From positions 2,943,046 to 3,007,045 of the forward strand of contig OY282379.1 of NCBI GenBank assembly GCA_958295875.1: DNA of 64,000 nt. Reading direction: 5' to 3'. Origin of the DNA: an uncultured Pseudomonadales bacterium. Its GTDB lineage: Bacteria; Pseudomonadota; Gammaproteobacteria; Pseudomonadales; Azotimanducaceae. This document shows, in pieces, positions 53,100 to 61,606 of the stretch; the first letter of the stretch is position 1; each line of letters begins with the position of its first letter. A program made the position numbers and the translations under genes. The notes below the pieces were generated by a model. The model was not told where the DNA came from. It searched no databases and saw only the letters and a program-made list of their open reading frames with translations.

Positions 53100-53450
53100 T
53101 TAGTTGGGCAACTTGCGCTGCGCGTTGGGCGTTCCGTGGCCTTCCCGCTCTCGCAACCGCGCCTCGAGACGCGCCATCCAAGCGTGGATGTGGTGCTTCG
53201 TCCAAGGAATGTCGAGGGCCACGAACGCAACGCCGAGCGGGAGCATCCAGAAGCCGATGATGGGCAAGAAGCCGAAGACGCCGGCCACCATCAGCACCGC
53301 GCCGACGACGCTGCGCACCCCTGGGGGCACATGGCGCTCGCCCCAGCGGAGCATTCGCAACGTGGTTGAGGCGATGCGCCGCCTCAGCGCGCGCGCCGTC
53401 CGCGAACGCCGCCGCTCGCGGTTCGACCACTCCGAACTCGCCTGGGACAA
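53100..53450 (-). CDS. small membrane protein, PGPGW-like
   Basis: A protein of up to 116 residues with an arginine-rich N-terminus and two adjacent membrane helices (about 46-62 and 64-80). Around them the text reads VPPGVRSVVGAVLMVAGVFG and LPIIGFWMLPLGVAFVALDI, with a tail WTKHHIHAWMARLEARLRER. The GFLPIIGFWMLPLG hairpin resembles the PGPGW family of small transmembrane proteins. The frame starts with TTG at 53450; no better start is evident, so the N-terminus is unsure. It lies 49 bases after the metallo-hydrolase gene on the same strand. Confidence 0.6.
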   Translation of the reverse strand: MSQASSEWSNRERRRSRTARALRRRIASTTLRMLRWGERHVPPGVRSVVGAVLMVAGVFGFLPIIGFWMLPLGVAFVALDIPWTKHHIHAWMARLEARLREREGHGTPNAQRKLPN

Positions 53451-53499
53451 GTTGGCTCTCCGCTTCGCTTTTGCTGCCGTGCGTGCTCGTTGCGCCGGC

Positions 53500-54609
53500 T
53501 CAGACCATCATCGGCCGTTCGTCCGGCGCGTCGTGCTGGCCGGGATGCGCGCGCCGCGCCAAGTCGGGGTCGATGGAGAGGAAGCGGTACCGCCCATCCT
53601 CATGCAGCGCGCGCCGCAGCCGGTTGCGATGCATCAAGAGGTGGCAGTGCGCGATGGCTTCGCCGAGGGCCATCATCGTCTGGCGCGGGTCTAGGCGGCG
53701 GGCGAACAGCACCGGCAGCAGGTCTTTCGCCACTTGCGGCTCGACGCACGCCTCCTCAATCGCCAACAGCCGATCCTCATGGTGGCTGATGAGTTGCCGC
53801 AGGCGCTCGCGCACCCCTTGGAACGGCAGGTTGTGCGCCGGCAGCACCAAGGTGTCCGCCGGCGTGTCCAAGAACTTGTCGTGGGATTCCATCCAATCGT
53901 GCAGGGGGTTTGCCTCCGGCTCGGTCGGGTGGACGCTCACGTTCGAGGTGATGATGGGCAGGATCTGGTCGCCGGAGATGAGGATGCCGAGGCTCTTGCA
54001 GTGCAGGCAGGCGTGTTCCGGGGAGTGCCCAGAGCCAACGACCACCTGCCAATCATGCTCGCCGATGGAGAGCACGTCGCCATCTTGGAGCCGCTGGTAG
54101 CCCATCGGCATCTCCCCCATGCCCATGCCGTCGCTGGAGCGGCTGCGCCACATGCGCCCCAACTCTTCCAAGTAGTCCGCCGGCATGCCGTAGCGTTGGT
54201 AGAACTGCGCGCCTTGCCAACTTGAATGGGAACCGCCGCTAAACCCGCCGCTGGAAAAGGCCCGCGCTTGGTAATACTCGGCGCGGGTCATGTACAGCGG
54301 GCATTGGAAGCGTTCCGTGATGGCGGTGGCCTGGCCAACGTGGTCTGGATGCATGTGCGTGCAGATGACGCCCTTGACCGGGCGGCCGCCCAACTCCGCG
54401 TCGAAGATGCCGCGCCACAGGTCGGCAGTTTCGGGGGTGCGCAGGCCCGTATCGACGACGTGCCAACCGTCCCGGCTCTCGAGGAGATAGAGGTTGATGT
54501 GGCTCAGCGAGCCGGGCATCGGCATGGTCAGCCAACGCACGCCGTCCGCCACTTCCACCGTCTCGCCGGGCGTGGGGTGTGAATCGTAAGGGTAGTAGAG
54601 CTCTTCCAT
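53500..54609 (-). CDS. metallo-beta-lactamase-fold hydrolase
   Basis: A 369-residue MBL-fold protein. The HxHxDH metal motif is at H85, H87, D89, H90 (GVICTHMHPDHVGQ). Later ligands are in VVVGSGHSPEHACLHCKSLG and LGILISGDQILPII, and the last His in TLVLPAHNLPFQGVRERL. A C-terminal winged-helix-like tail (ARRLDPRQTMMALGEAIAHC) matches the LACTB2-type or beta-lactamase-associated winged helix. It hydrolyses a thioester or lactone-like substrate that is not identified. No signal peptide. It is divergent from the acyl-CoA dehydrogenase gene. Confidence 0.86.
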   Translation of the reverse strand: MEELYYPYDSHPTPGETVEVADGVRWLTMPMPGSLSHINLYLLESRDGWHVVDTGLRTPETADLWRGIFDAELGGRPVKGVICTHMHPDHVGQATAITERFQCPLYMTRAEYYQARAFSSGGFSGGSHSSWQGAQFYQRYGMPADYLEELGRMWRSRSSDGMGMGEMPMGYQRLQDGDVLSIGEHDWQVVVGSGHSPEHACLHCKSLGILISGDQILPIITSNVSVHPTEPEANPLHDWMESHDKFLDTPADTLVLPAHNLPFQGVRERLRQLISHHEDRLLAIEEACVEPQVAKDLLPVLFARRLDPRQTMMALGEAIAHCHLLMHRNRLRRALHEDGRYRFLSIDPDLARRAHPGQHDAPDERPMMV

Positions 54610-54771
54610 GCGAGGCGATTATAGCCACACGCCGCTGGGCGGGATGCGATGGCGGCGCAGTTGCGGCGGATGCGGCCGGCGACGCGGCCCGCGATGCGCG
54701 CGCGAGCGGCGGTGTCGGTGCCCTGCGGCGATGCCCCCCGGAAGGCCCGCTTCGCGCCCGCCGCAAAGCTG

Positions 54772-54777
54772 TAAAAT
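54772..54777 (+). promoter_or_regulatory. possible -10 element (TAAAAT) for the acyl-CoA dehydrogenase
   Basis: TAAAAT sits 37 bases before the chosen ATG at 54815. If real, it excludes the upstream ATG at 54776 as a start. No clear -35 box. Confidence 0.35.
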
Positions 54778-54814
54778 GACCTCTGCCAAATTGGGGAAGC
54801 TGGGGATTAGAACG

Positions 54815-56071
54815 ATGGCCATGAACGTGAAACCGGTGGCGCACCTCGACGACGAAGTGAACGAGTTGCGCCTCGCCACCGCGGAGATTGTCAACCAAGA
54901 CATCTTGCCGGTGGAGGACAAGCTCTACGGTTGGACGAACGACGGCGCCCGCCCATCCCGGGACGCCATTGACGAAGCGAAGGAGCTGCGCCACGAGATT
55001 CAGCACAAGGTGAAGGCGCGCAAGCTGTGGGCGCCGCACCTGCCGCAGGAGTTCGGCGGCATGGACTTGAGCTTCCTGCAGCACGCCTACATGAACGAGG
55101 TGCTCGCCTACAGCCCGGGCGCTGCGTCGCTGTTTGGCGTGGTGGCGCCGAACTCCGGCAATCAGAAGATCTTGGCGAAGTACGGCACGCCGGAACAGCA
55201 CCAGAAGTGGCTCATTCCCCTCACCGAGGGGAACATGCAGTCTGGCTTTTCCATGACGGAGCCGCACAACGCCGGTTCAGACCCGCGTTCCATCCAGACG
55301 CGCGCCGTGCTCGATGGCGACGAGTGGGTCATCAACGGCCACAAGTGGTTCACCTCGAACGGCCACGCCGCGGATTTCTACATCGTGATGTGCCGCACGG
55401 CGGACCCGGATGATCCCGGCGGCGTGAACGAGAAGATGACGCAGATCATCGTGCCGCGCAAAACGCCGGGCGTGAACATCGTGCGCGGCGTGCCGGTGTG
55501 GGGGCGCGCATCCAGCCACTGCGAAATCGTCTACGAGAACGTGCGCGTGCCGAAGGAGAATCAGCTGGGGCGCACGGGCACGGGCCACCAAGCCGCGCAA
55601 GACCGCCTGGGCGCCGGGCGCGTCTACCACTGCATGAACTCCGTCGGCTCCATGTGGCGCACCTTCGATTTGATGGTGGAGCGCATCACCAGCCGCGTGG
55701 TGCATGGCGGCGAGAAGCTCGAAAGCAAGCAGTTCATGCAAGGCTTCATCGCGGATTCCTACATGGACATCCAAGCGGCGCGGCTCATGGTGGTGGATTG
55801 CGCCAACAAGATGGAGATCGGGGCAGACCCGCGCACGGACATCTCCGCCATCAAGATTTTCGTGCCGCTGGCGTTCCATCGCGTGGTGGACCGCGCCATT
55901 CAGGTGTTCGGCGCCAAGGGCGTTTCGGGAGACCTGCCGCTGGCCGGCTTCTACACCGGCGCCCGCACCCTGCGCATCGCCGACGGGCCGGACGAAGTCC
56001 ACAAAATCCTCATAGCCAAGAACATCCTGCGCCGCTACCACGCCGGCGAAACGTGGGATTTCGGCAACTGA
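54815..56071 (+). CDS. acyl-CoA dehydrogenase, ACAD10/11-like
   Basis: A 418-residue flavoenzyme starting MAMNVKPVAHLDDEVNELRL. Middle-domain motifs are GFSMTEPHNAGSDPRSIQTR and VINGHKWFTSNGHAADFYIV. The C-terminal domain has VFGAKGVSGDLPLAGFYTGA and RIADGPDEVHKILIAKNILR. The DGPDEVH motif is the hallmark of the ACAD10/11 branch, which handles 4-hydroxy acyl-CoAs in eukaryotes; bacterial substrates vary. An ATG at 54776 (MTSAKLG) is an alternative start. Its stop overlaps the hydratase start (TGATG). Confidence 0.88.
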   Translation: MAMNVKPVAHLDDEVNELRLATAEIVNQDILPVEDKLYGWTNDGARPSRDAIDEAKELRHEIQHKVKARKLWAPHLPQEFGGMDLSFLQHAYMNEVLAYSPGAASLFGVVAPNSGNQKILAKYGTPEQHQKWLIPLTEGNMQSGFSMTEPHNAGSDPRSIQTRAVLDGDEWVINGHKWFTSNGHAADFYIVMCRTADPDDPGGVNEKMTQIIVPRKTPGVNIVRGVPVWGRASSHCEIVYENVRVPKENQLGRTGTGHQAAQDRLGAGRVYHCMNSVGSMWRTFDLMVERITSRVVHGGEKLESKQFMQGFIADSYMDIQAARLMVVDCANKMEIGADPRTDISAIKIFVPLAFHRVVDRAIQVFGAKGVSGDLPLAGFYTGARTLRIADGPDEVHKILIAKNILRRYHAGETWDFGN

Positions 56072-56787
56072 TGGACGCGGCGCAGCGCGATTTGGCGGCG
56101 GCGCTGGCGCGGGCCATCCGCGCTGGCGACACGCTGCCGAAGATGCCGCCGGGGCTGGATGTGGATGCGGCCTACGCCGTGCAGCAGGCTGTCGTGGCGG
56201 CAGTGGCGGGCGGCGCCGTGGCTGGCTTCAAGGCCGGCATGACGGCGCCGGCCGCGCAAGCCGCGTTTGGCCTCACCCATCCGCTCATCGGCAGCCTGTA
56301 TGCCAGCGGCCGCTTGGCGGCGGGTGCAACGGTGGCGGGGGGCGCCGGCGTCAGCTTGGAATGTGAGATTGGCGTGATGGTGGATGGCGATGGGGCGCCG
56401 CGCAGCGCCGGCCCCGTCATTGAAGTGCCGCGCATGGCGTTTGCGGACGATGCGGACCGCACCGGTGCCAACTTGGTGGCGTGCAACATCGCTGCAGACC
56501 GCTTCATCGTCGGCGCCCAGCTGCCTTGGCGCGATGTCTACGGCGATGTGCGCATCGCGCTGACCCGCGATGGCGGAACCGTGACCGCGGCGCCGGCGAG
56601 CGACGCGCTGGGCGGCCCGCACGCGGCCCTCGCATGGATGCTGAACGAGGCGCGGCAACGCGGCCTGCAGGTAGCGGACGGGATGCTTCTCATCACCGGC
56701 GCTTGTGGCGGCATCCATCCGGCAGTGCCGGGTGCCTACGTGGCGGACTATGGGAGCTTGGGGCGCATCGAGTTCGAGGTTGTTTGA
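56071..56787 (+). CDS. 2-keto-4-pentenoate hydratase-like protein (MhpD/FAH family)
   Basis: A 238-residue protein starting at ATG 56071, overlapping the previous stop by one base. The hydratase/decarboxylase landmarks are present: AVAGFKAGMTAPAAQAAFGL, GVSLECEIGVMVDGDGAPR with the acidic metal ligands, and GMLLITGACGGIHPAVPGAY. These match the small hydratases of catechol meta-cleavage. Coupled to an acyl-CoA dehydrogenase it probably serves another hydration, but aromatic-cleavage genes are absent from the window, so the true substrate is unknown. Confidence 0.8.
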   Translation: MDAAQRDLAAALARAIRAGDTLPKMPPGLDVDAAYAVQQAVVAAVAGGAVAGFKAGMTAPAAQAAFGLTHPLIGSLYASGRLAAGATVAGGAGVSLECEIGVMVDGDGAPRSAGPVIEVPRMAFADDADRTGANLVACNIAADRFIVGAQLPWRDVYGDVRIALTRDGGTVTAAPASDALGGPHAALAWMLNEARQRGLQVADGMLLITGACGGIHPAVPGAYVADYGSLGRIEFEVV

Positions 56788-56811
56788 GGAGCACTGCTGC
56801 AGGCCATCAGC

Positions 56812-57981
56812 GTGACGCTCCCATTCCGCAGAACGCCCATCGCCTTTCTGATACTCGTCAGCGTCGCCATGCCGCTCGGCCTCTCGGCGTGGGCCGCGCT
56901 CCTCAACAACTTCGCCATCGAACGCGCGGCCTTCACGGGCTTGGAGATCGGCATCCTGCAGAGCCTGCGGGAGTTGCCCGGCTTCCTTGCGTTCACGATG
57001 GTGCTGGTGCTGCTCGTGCTGCGCGAGCAGACGTTCGCGGTGCTGGCGCTCGCGCTGTTCGGCGTCGGCACGGCCCTCACGGGCCTGTTCCCCTTCGAGT
57101 TTGGCCTGTATTGCACGACGGTGGCCATGTCCGTGGGCTTCCACTACATGGAGGCGCTCAAGCAGTCGCTGTCGCTGCAATGGCTCCGGATGGACGAGGC
57201 GCCGCGGGTGCTGGGCCGCCTGATGGCCATCGGCGCCATGACCTCGCTCATTTGCTATGGCTTGGTGTGGGTGGCGCTGCAAGTCTTCGCCATCGACTAC
57301 GCGGGCATCTACGCCCTCGCCGGCGCCGCCGTCATCGGTTTGGCTTGTCTGCTGGCCACGTTCCCCCACTTCAAGGGCGGAACGCCCCAACGCAAGACCA
57401 TCGTGTTGCGGCGGCGCTACTGGGTGTACTACGGGCTGACGTTCCTCGCCGGGGCGCGCCGGCAGATATTCATGGTGTTCGCCGGTTTCCTAATGGTGGA
57501 GCGGTTTGGCTACAGCGCCGCCAACATGGCCGCGCTCATGCTCTTGAACCACGTCTTCACTTGGCTCTTTGCCGAGCGCATCGGCGCGCTGATCGGGCGC
57601 ATCGGCGAACGCGCCGGGCTGACGTTCGAATACCTTGGGCTGATCGGCGTGTTCGTCGCCTATGCGTTCGTGGACAACCCTTGGCTCGCCGCTGGCCTCT
57701 ATGTGGCGGATCACTTGTTCTTCGCCTTCGCCATCGCGATCAAGACCTACTTCCAGAAAATCGGCGACCCCGCGGACATGGCCGCCACCGCCGGCGTTGG
57801 CTTCACCATCAACCACATCGCCGCCGTGGTGATGCCGGCCGCCCTCGGCATCGTTTGGCTCGCCTCGCCAAGCGCGGTGTTCCTAGTTGGGGCGGGCTTC
57901 GCAGCGGCCTCGCTGTTGCTGTCGCAGAACATCCCCTCGCAGCCGGCCATCGGCAACGAAGCGGTGTTTGGACGGGCTTAG
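56812..57981 (+). CDS. MFS transporter
   Basis: A 389-residue twelve-helix permease with a GTG start, 24 bases after the hydratase stop. It starts MTLPFRRTPIAFLILVSVAM. The second helix pair holds LQSLRELPGFLAFTMVLVLL and the central loop RRRYWVYYGLTFLAGARRQI. The end lacks a signal and is cytoplasmic. Length and topology are standard, but no motif points to a substrate. The tight arrangement suggests it transports a compound of the preceding pathway. Confidence 0.82.
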   Translation: MTLPFRRTPIAFLILVSVAMPLGLSAWAALLNNFAIERAAFTGLEIGILQSLRELPGFLAFTMVLVLLVLREQTFAVLALALFGVGTALTGLFPFEFGLYCTTVAMSVGFHYMEALKQSLSLQWLRMDEAPRVLGRLMAIGAMTSLICYGLVWVALQVFAIDYAGIYALAGAAVIGLACLLATFPHFKGGTPQRKTIVLRRRYWVYYGLTFLAGARRQIFMVFAGFLMVERFGYSAANMAALMLLNHVFTWLFAERIGALIGRIGERAGLTFEYLGLIGVFVAYAFVDNPWLAAGLYVADHLFFAFAIAIKTYFQKIGDPADMAATAGVGFTINHIAAVVMPAALGIVWLASPSAVFLVGAGFAAASLLLSQNIPSQPAIGNEAVFGRA

Positions 57982-58019
57982 GGGCCTTCCACTCGACGCT
58001 GCTCTTGGACTGAGCTGTC

Positions 58020-58676
58020 ATGCCGTTGCGCGAATTGACCATAGCTGCGCTCAAGCAGGAGGCTCGTGCGTTCGCCCAAGCAGAGTCTGCTCATGACGAG
58101 CCAGCCCTCTACGGCGTCACCGATGGCAAAGCCGTGGGCACCTACTTCGAGCACAAGTTCCGGTCGCATCTGCGCGCCAAGTACGGCTATCGGGAGGGAT
58201 CGTCCGCCGAGGGCATTGACTTCCCGCAGCTACTGGTCGACATGAAGGTGACCAGCGTTCGACAGCCACAGTCGTCATGCCCCTATGAGTCCGCTCGGCA
58301 GAAGATATTTGGGTTGGGCTATTCGCTGTTGATCTTTGCCTACGAGAAACACGACGATGACGCCAAGGCCACCGGGCGGCTGGACATCCGATATCTCGTC
58401 CTTGTGGATGCGGAGGTCACCGCGGACTTCCAGACCACCAAGGGAATCGCTGACATCCTGCACCGCGACGGCAACAAAGACGACTTGGTAGCGTTCATGG
58501 CGGATCGAATGCTCCCGGTGGACGAGATCGAAGCAGCCAACATCGCTGACGAGATACTGGCTTCGCCACCGGCCATCGGTTACCTCACCATCTCCAACGC
58601 GCTGCAGTGGCGGCTTCAGTATCGTCGCGCCATCGACATGGCGGACACCGCAACCGGCATCTCCCGGCTGCGATGA
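58020..58676 (+). CDS. type II restriction endonuclease, PD-(D/E)XK type
   Basis: A 218-residue protein. A probable catalytic core is E44 (TYFEHKFRSHLRAKYGYREG), D67 and D74-M-K76 in SAEGIDFPQLLVDMKVTSVR, followed by the conserved QPQSSCPYESARQKIFGLGY. The 'GIDFP...VDMK' pattern with a QPQSSC tail is that of a family of annotated restriction endonucleases. It overlaps the methyltransferase gene by four bases (ATGA), which is the classical type II arrangement with translational coupling. The recognition site is not deducible. Length is typical of a small type II enzyme. Confidence 0.82.
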   Translation: MPLRELTIAALKQEARAFAQAESAHDEPALYGVTDGKAVGTYFEHKFRSHLRAKYGYREGSSAEGIDFPQLLVDMKVTSVRQPQSSCPYESARQKIFGLGYSLLIFAYEKHDDDAKATGRLDIRYLVLVDAEVTADFQTTKGIADILHRDGNKDDLVAFMADRMLPVDEIEAANIADEILASPPAIGYLTISNALQWRLQYRRAIDMADTATGISRLR

Positions 58677-60163
58677 GTTCGAGGAAAATCGAGTACGGCG
58701 ATTTCCAGACGCCGCCATCCCTTGCCAAGAGGGTGTGCGGCGTGATTTCCCGCCTAGGCTTTAGCCCATCCGCCGTGGTCGAACCCACCTGTGGCAAAGG
58801 TGCTTTTCTGGAGGCCGCGGCCAGCGCTTTTCCGCAAGCGATGCTGTATGGCTGCGACCTCAATCCCGGTCATGTCGAGGTGGCGCGAAAGCGGCTGCAC
58901 CGCTGCCTCCGGCTGCGCATCGACACCGCCGACTTCTTCGCGCATGACTGGGCCGCAAGATTGGCGGAGTTGGAGGACCCGGTTCTGGTGCTCGGCAACC
59001 CACCGTGGGTGACGAGCGCTGCCGTTGGGACGCTTGGCGGCAGCAATGTCCCCAAGAAGTCCAATGCACGCAAGCTGCGCGGGATTGATGCCATCACCGG
59101 GAGTGCGAACTTCGACATCTCCGAGTGGATGATCCAACAGAACATTCGGTGGCTCGATGGCCGCGTCGGCGTCGTAGCTGTTCTGTGCAAGACCACCGTG
59201 GCGCGCAAGATCCTCGGTCATGCTTGGTCGGTTGGCGCACCGCTTGCAGGGGCGGTCATCTACCGCATCGACGCGGCCGCTGAGTTCGGTGTGGCAGTGG
59301 ATGCCTGCCTGTTGTACGTCCGCCTCGGTGCAGTGGGCCGCCAGCGCTGTGACGTCTACGAGAGCCTGGAGTCCACGAAGCCAGTGGCGACGATTGGCCA
59401 TCAGGATGGCTTGCTGTTGGCGGATGTGGATGCCTACGAGCAATGGGCCGGCTTGCGTAGCCGCGGCTTCGTTGGCTGGCGTTCGGGGCTGAAACACGAT
59501 TGCAGCCGCGTCTTCGAGTTGCAACGCCTGCGCCGCGGCTGGCGCAACGGTTTGGGCGAGGATGTGTCGGTTGAAGAGGATGTCGTGTTCCCGTTGCTGA
59601 AGAGCTCGGATGTCGCGCATGGCCGCGAGCCACGCAAGCATGTGCTGGTGCCGCAGCGCTCGATGAGCGAATCGCCACTCTCGCTCCAACAGCGGGCGCC
59701 AAGGGCGTGGCGGTACCTGCTGGCCCATCAAGAAGCCCTCGCCGAACGCGCCAGCTCCATCTACCGGAGTCGCCCGCCGTTCTCCATATTTGGCGTCGGC
59801 GGATACTCTTTTTCGCCGTGGAAGGTGGCCATTGCAGGGCTATACAAGGCGTTGCACTTCGTGAAGGTGGGGCCCTTCAACGGGCGGCCAGTTTTGTTGG
59901 ACGACACCTGCTATTTCCTGCCCTGCGAGACGGAGGCTGATTGCGACCTCCTCATCGAACTCCTCTCTTCACTGCCATCCACGGAGTTCTACTCCGCGCT
60001 GGCATTCTGGGACGCCAAGCGGCCAATCACGGCGAGGCTGCTGAACCAGTTGGACTTGGCGGCGGTGGCCAAACACCTAGGCATGTGGAACGGCCACCTC
60101 GCCCAACTGTTTCCGTGTAACGCCGGCGCTGACGGCGCCCGCCAGCCGACGCTGGTTCTTTGA
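58673..60163 (+). CDS. N6-adenine DNA methyltransferase of a type II restriction-modification system
   Basis: A 496-residue enzyme. Motif X is YGDFQTPPSLAKRV (8-21), motif I is VVEPTCGKGAFLEAA (35-49), and the catalytic motif IV is VLVLGNPPWVTSAA with NPPW at 109-112. This order (X-I-IV, with recognition region after) is the gamma class that makes N6-methyladenine. The C-terminal half, with FKHDC-like text RSGLKHDCSRVFELQRLR and SFSPWKVAIAGLYKALHFVK, is the probable target-recognition domain, and resembles TaqI-like and Eco57I-type methylases. It protects host DNA from the overlapping endonuclease. Confidence 0.88.
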   Translation: MSSRKIEYGDFQTPPSLAKRVCGVISRLGFSPSAVVEPTCGKGAFLEAAASAFPQAMLYGCDLNPGHVEVARKRLHRCLRLRIDTADFFAHDWAARLAELEDPVLVLGNPPWVTSAAVGTLGGSNVPKKSNARKLRGIDAITGSANFDISEWMIQQNIRWLDGRVGVVAVLCKTTVARKILGHAWSVGAPLAGAVIYRIDAAAEFGVAVDACLLYVRLGAVGRQRCDVYESLESTKPVATIGHQDGLLLADVDAYEQWAGLRSRGFVGWRSGLKHDCSRVFELQRLRRGWRNGLGEDVSVEEDVVFPLLKSSDVAHGREPRKHVLVPQRSMSESPLSLQQRAPRAWRYLLAHQEALAERASSIYRSRPPFSIFGVGGYSFSPWKVAIAGLYKALHFVKVGPFNGRPVLLDDTCYFLPCETEADCDLLIELLSSLPSTEFYSALAFWDAKRPITARLLNQLDLAAVAKHLGMWNGHLAQLFPCNAGADGARQPTLVL

Positions 60164-60226
60164 CTCGTCTATCCCGTCCGCAGCGCCCAATCGCCAAGCT
60201 CACCGCCCCCGCCCCAGCCGACGGGT

Positions 60227-60232
60227 TATGAT
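60227..60232 (+). promoter_or_regulatory. possible -10 element (TATGAT) for the CoA-transferase
   Basis: TATGAT lies 31 bases before the ATG at 60263, in the 99-base gap after the methyltransferase. There is no obvious -35 sequence. Confidence 0.33.
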
Positions 60233-60262
60233 TCCGCCTTCCCCCCAACTGCGACGCTGCCG

Positions 60263-61444
60263 ATGTCCGACTTGCCGCTCAGCCCGTACACCGTTCTTGA
60301 CCTCACGATTGCTCGCGCCGGCCCCACCGCGGCGCGGCTGTTGGCGGATTGGGGGGCGAATGTCGTGCGCGTCGAGGCGCCGCGGACCGGGCGTGGCCTC
60401 ACCGGCGCCCGGCGCGGGCCAGATGAGCAGAACCTGCATCGCAACAAGCGCAGCGTCGCCATCGACTTGAAGGATGCGGCGGGCCACGCGGCGTTCATGC
60501 GGCTTGTTGAGCAGGCGGACGTCATCGTCGAGAACTTCCGGGCGGACGTGAAGCACCGGTTGCGCATCGACTATGCCGCGGTGCGGGAGGTCAATCCGGC
60601 CATCGTCTACGCGAGCATTTCGGGGTTCGGCCAAACCGGGCCTTATAGCGAGCGGGCGGGGGTGGATCAGATCGTGCAGGGCATGAGCGGGCTGATGTCC
60701 GTGACGGGCACCGACGACAGCGGGCCGCTGCGCGTTGGCATTGCGATCAGCGACACGTCTGCGGGGATGTTCCTAGGCCAAGGCATCCTGCTTGCGCTCC
60801 TGCACCGGGAGCGGACGGGTGAAGGGCAGTGGGTGCATACGTCGTTGCTCGAGGCGATGCTCAACAAGCTGGATTTCCAAGGCGCCCGCTACACGATGTT
60901 GGGCGATGTGCCGCAGCCGCAAGGCAACGACCATCCCACCGCCACGCCCATGGGCACTTACGCCTGCGCGGATGGCCTAGTGAACATCGCTGCGTCGTCG
61001 GATCGGATGTGGCAGGACTTCTGCCGGGCGGTGGAGGCGCCCCACCTGCTGAACGCCGAACACTATGCCTCGTTCCGCGGCCGCCGCGAGCACAAGGAGC
61101 AGCTTAAGTGCGACATGGAGGGAGTGTTGGCCCGCTTCACGGTGGCGGAGCTCATCGAGCGGCTCAATGCCGTGGGAGTGCCGTGCGGCCCCATCAACAG
61201 CATCGCCGACGGTTTCGACAACCCGCAGGCGCAGTTCTTGCGGATGACGAAGCCGGCGCCGCATCGGGAATTGGGAGACTTGCACCTCATTCGCTCGCCC
61301 ATCAACCTATCCGGGTTCCCGCATGCGGAACGCTTCGATTGCGCCGCCCCGGACCCTGGGCAGGACACGGGCGAAGTGCTGCAGGAGTTTGGGTTTTCGC
61401 GCCAGGAGATTGACGAGTTGCGGCAAGCGCGCGCCGTGGCTTGA
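60263..61444 (+). CDS. CoA-transferase family III (CaiB/BaiF) protein
   Basis: A 393-residue protein. Family motifs are SPYTVLDLTIARAGPTAARL, WGANVVRVEAPRTGRGLTGA, NKRSVAIDLKDAAGHAAFMR and VIVENFRADVKHRLRIDYAA. The catalytic Asp is in VGIAISDTSAGMFLGQGILL, followed by HRERTGEGQWVHTSLLEAML. It transfers CoA to an unidentified acid; the next gene is a biotin carboxylase, so acyl-CoA activation followed by carboxylation is a reasonable picture. It starts at ATG 60263. Confidence 0.88.
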   Translation: MSDLPLSPYTVLDLTIARAGPTAARLLADWGANVVRVEAPRTGRGLTGARRGPDEQNLHRNKRSVAIDLKDAAGHAAFMRLVEQADVIVENFRADVKHRLRIDYAAVREVNPAIVYASISGFGQTGPYSERAGVDQIVQGMSGLMSVTGTDDSGPLRVGIAISDTSAGMFLGQGILLALLHRERTGEGQWVHTSLLEAMLNKLDFQGARYTMLGDVPQPQGNDHPTATPMGTYACADGLVNIAASSDRMWQDFCRAVEAPHLLNAEHYASFRGRREHKEQLKCDMEGVLARFTVAELIERLNAVGVPCGPINSIADGFDNPQAQFLRMTKPAPHRELGDLHLIRSPINLSGFPHAERFDCAAPDPGQDTGEVLQEFGFSRQEIDELRQARAVA

Positions 61445-61530
61445 TTTCCCGCAGCGACGATGGTGCATCGTCACTGGCGCCCGGTCATGCGCCGGAGCGC
61501 CAAGACAGCGATGTTGGAGCGCGGCAGCCA

Positions 61531-61595
61531 GATTGCAGCATGGCAGGTAGATCGCAGCACGACAGGTAGGCAGCACGACAGGCACGACAGGTAGA
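61531..61595. repeat. short degenerate tandem repeat before the carboxylase
   Basis: Four imperfect copies of a unit like GCAGCACGACAGGTAG occupy 61531-61595, ending about a dozen bases before the start codon and touching the ribosome-binding site (GAGGGGG). They are direct repeats of 12-19 bases with small differences. No hairpin is obvious. Confidence 0.65.
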
Positions 61596-61606
61596 GGGGG
61601 ATAGCC

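Noticed and set aside
61531..61595. CRISPR-like array
   Set aside because: Only four degenerate, contiguous 12-19 base units with no spacers and no cas genes.
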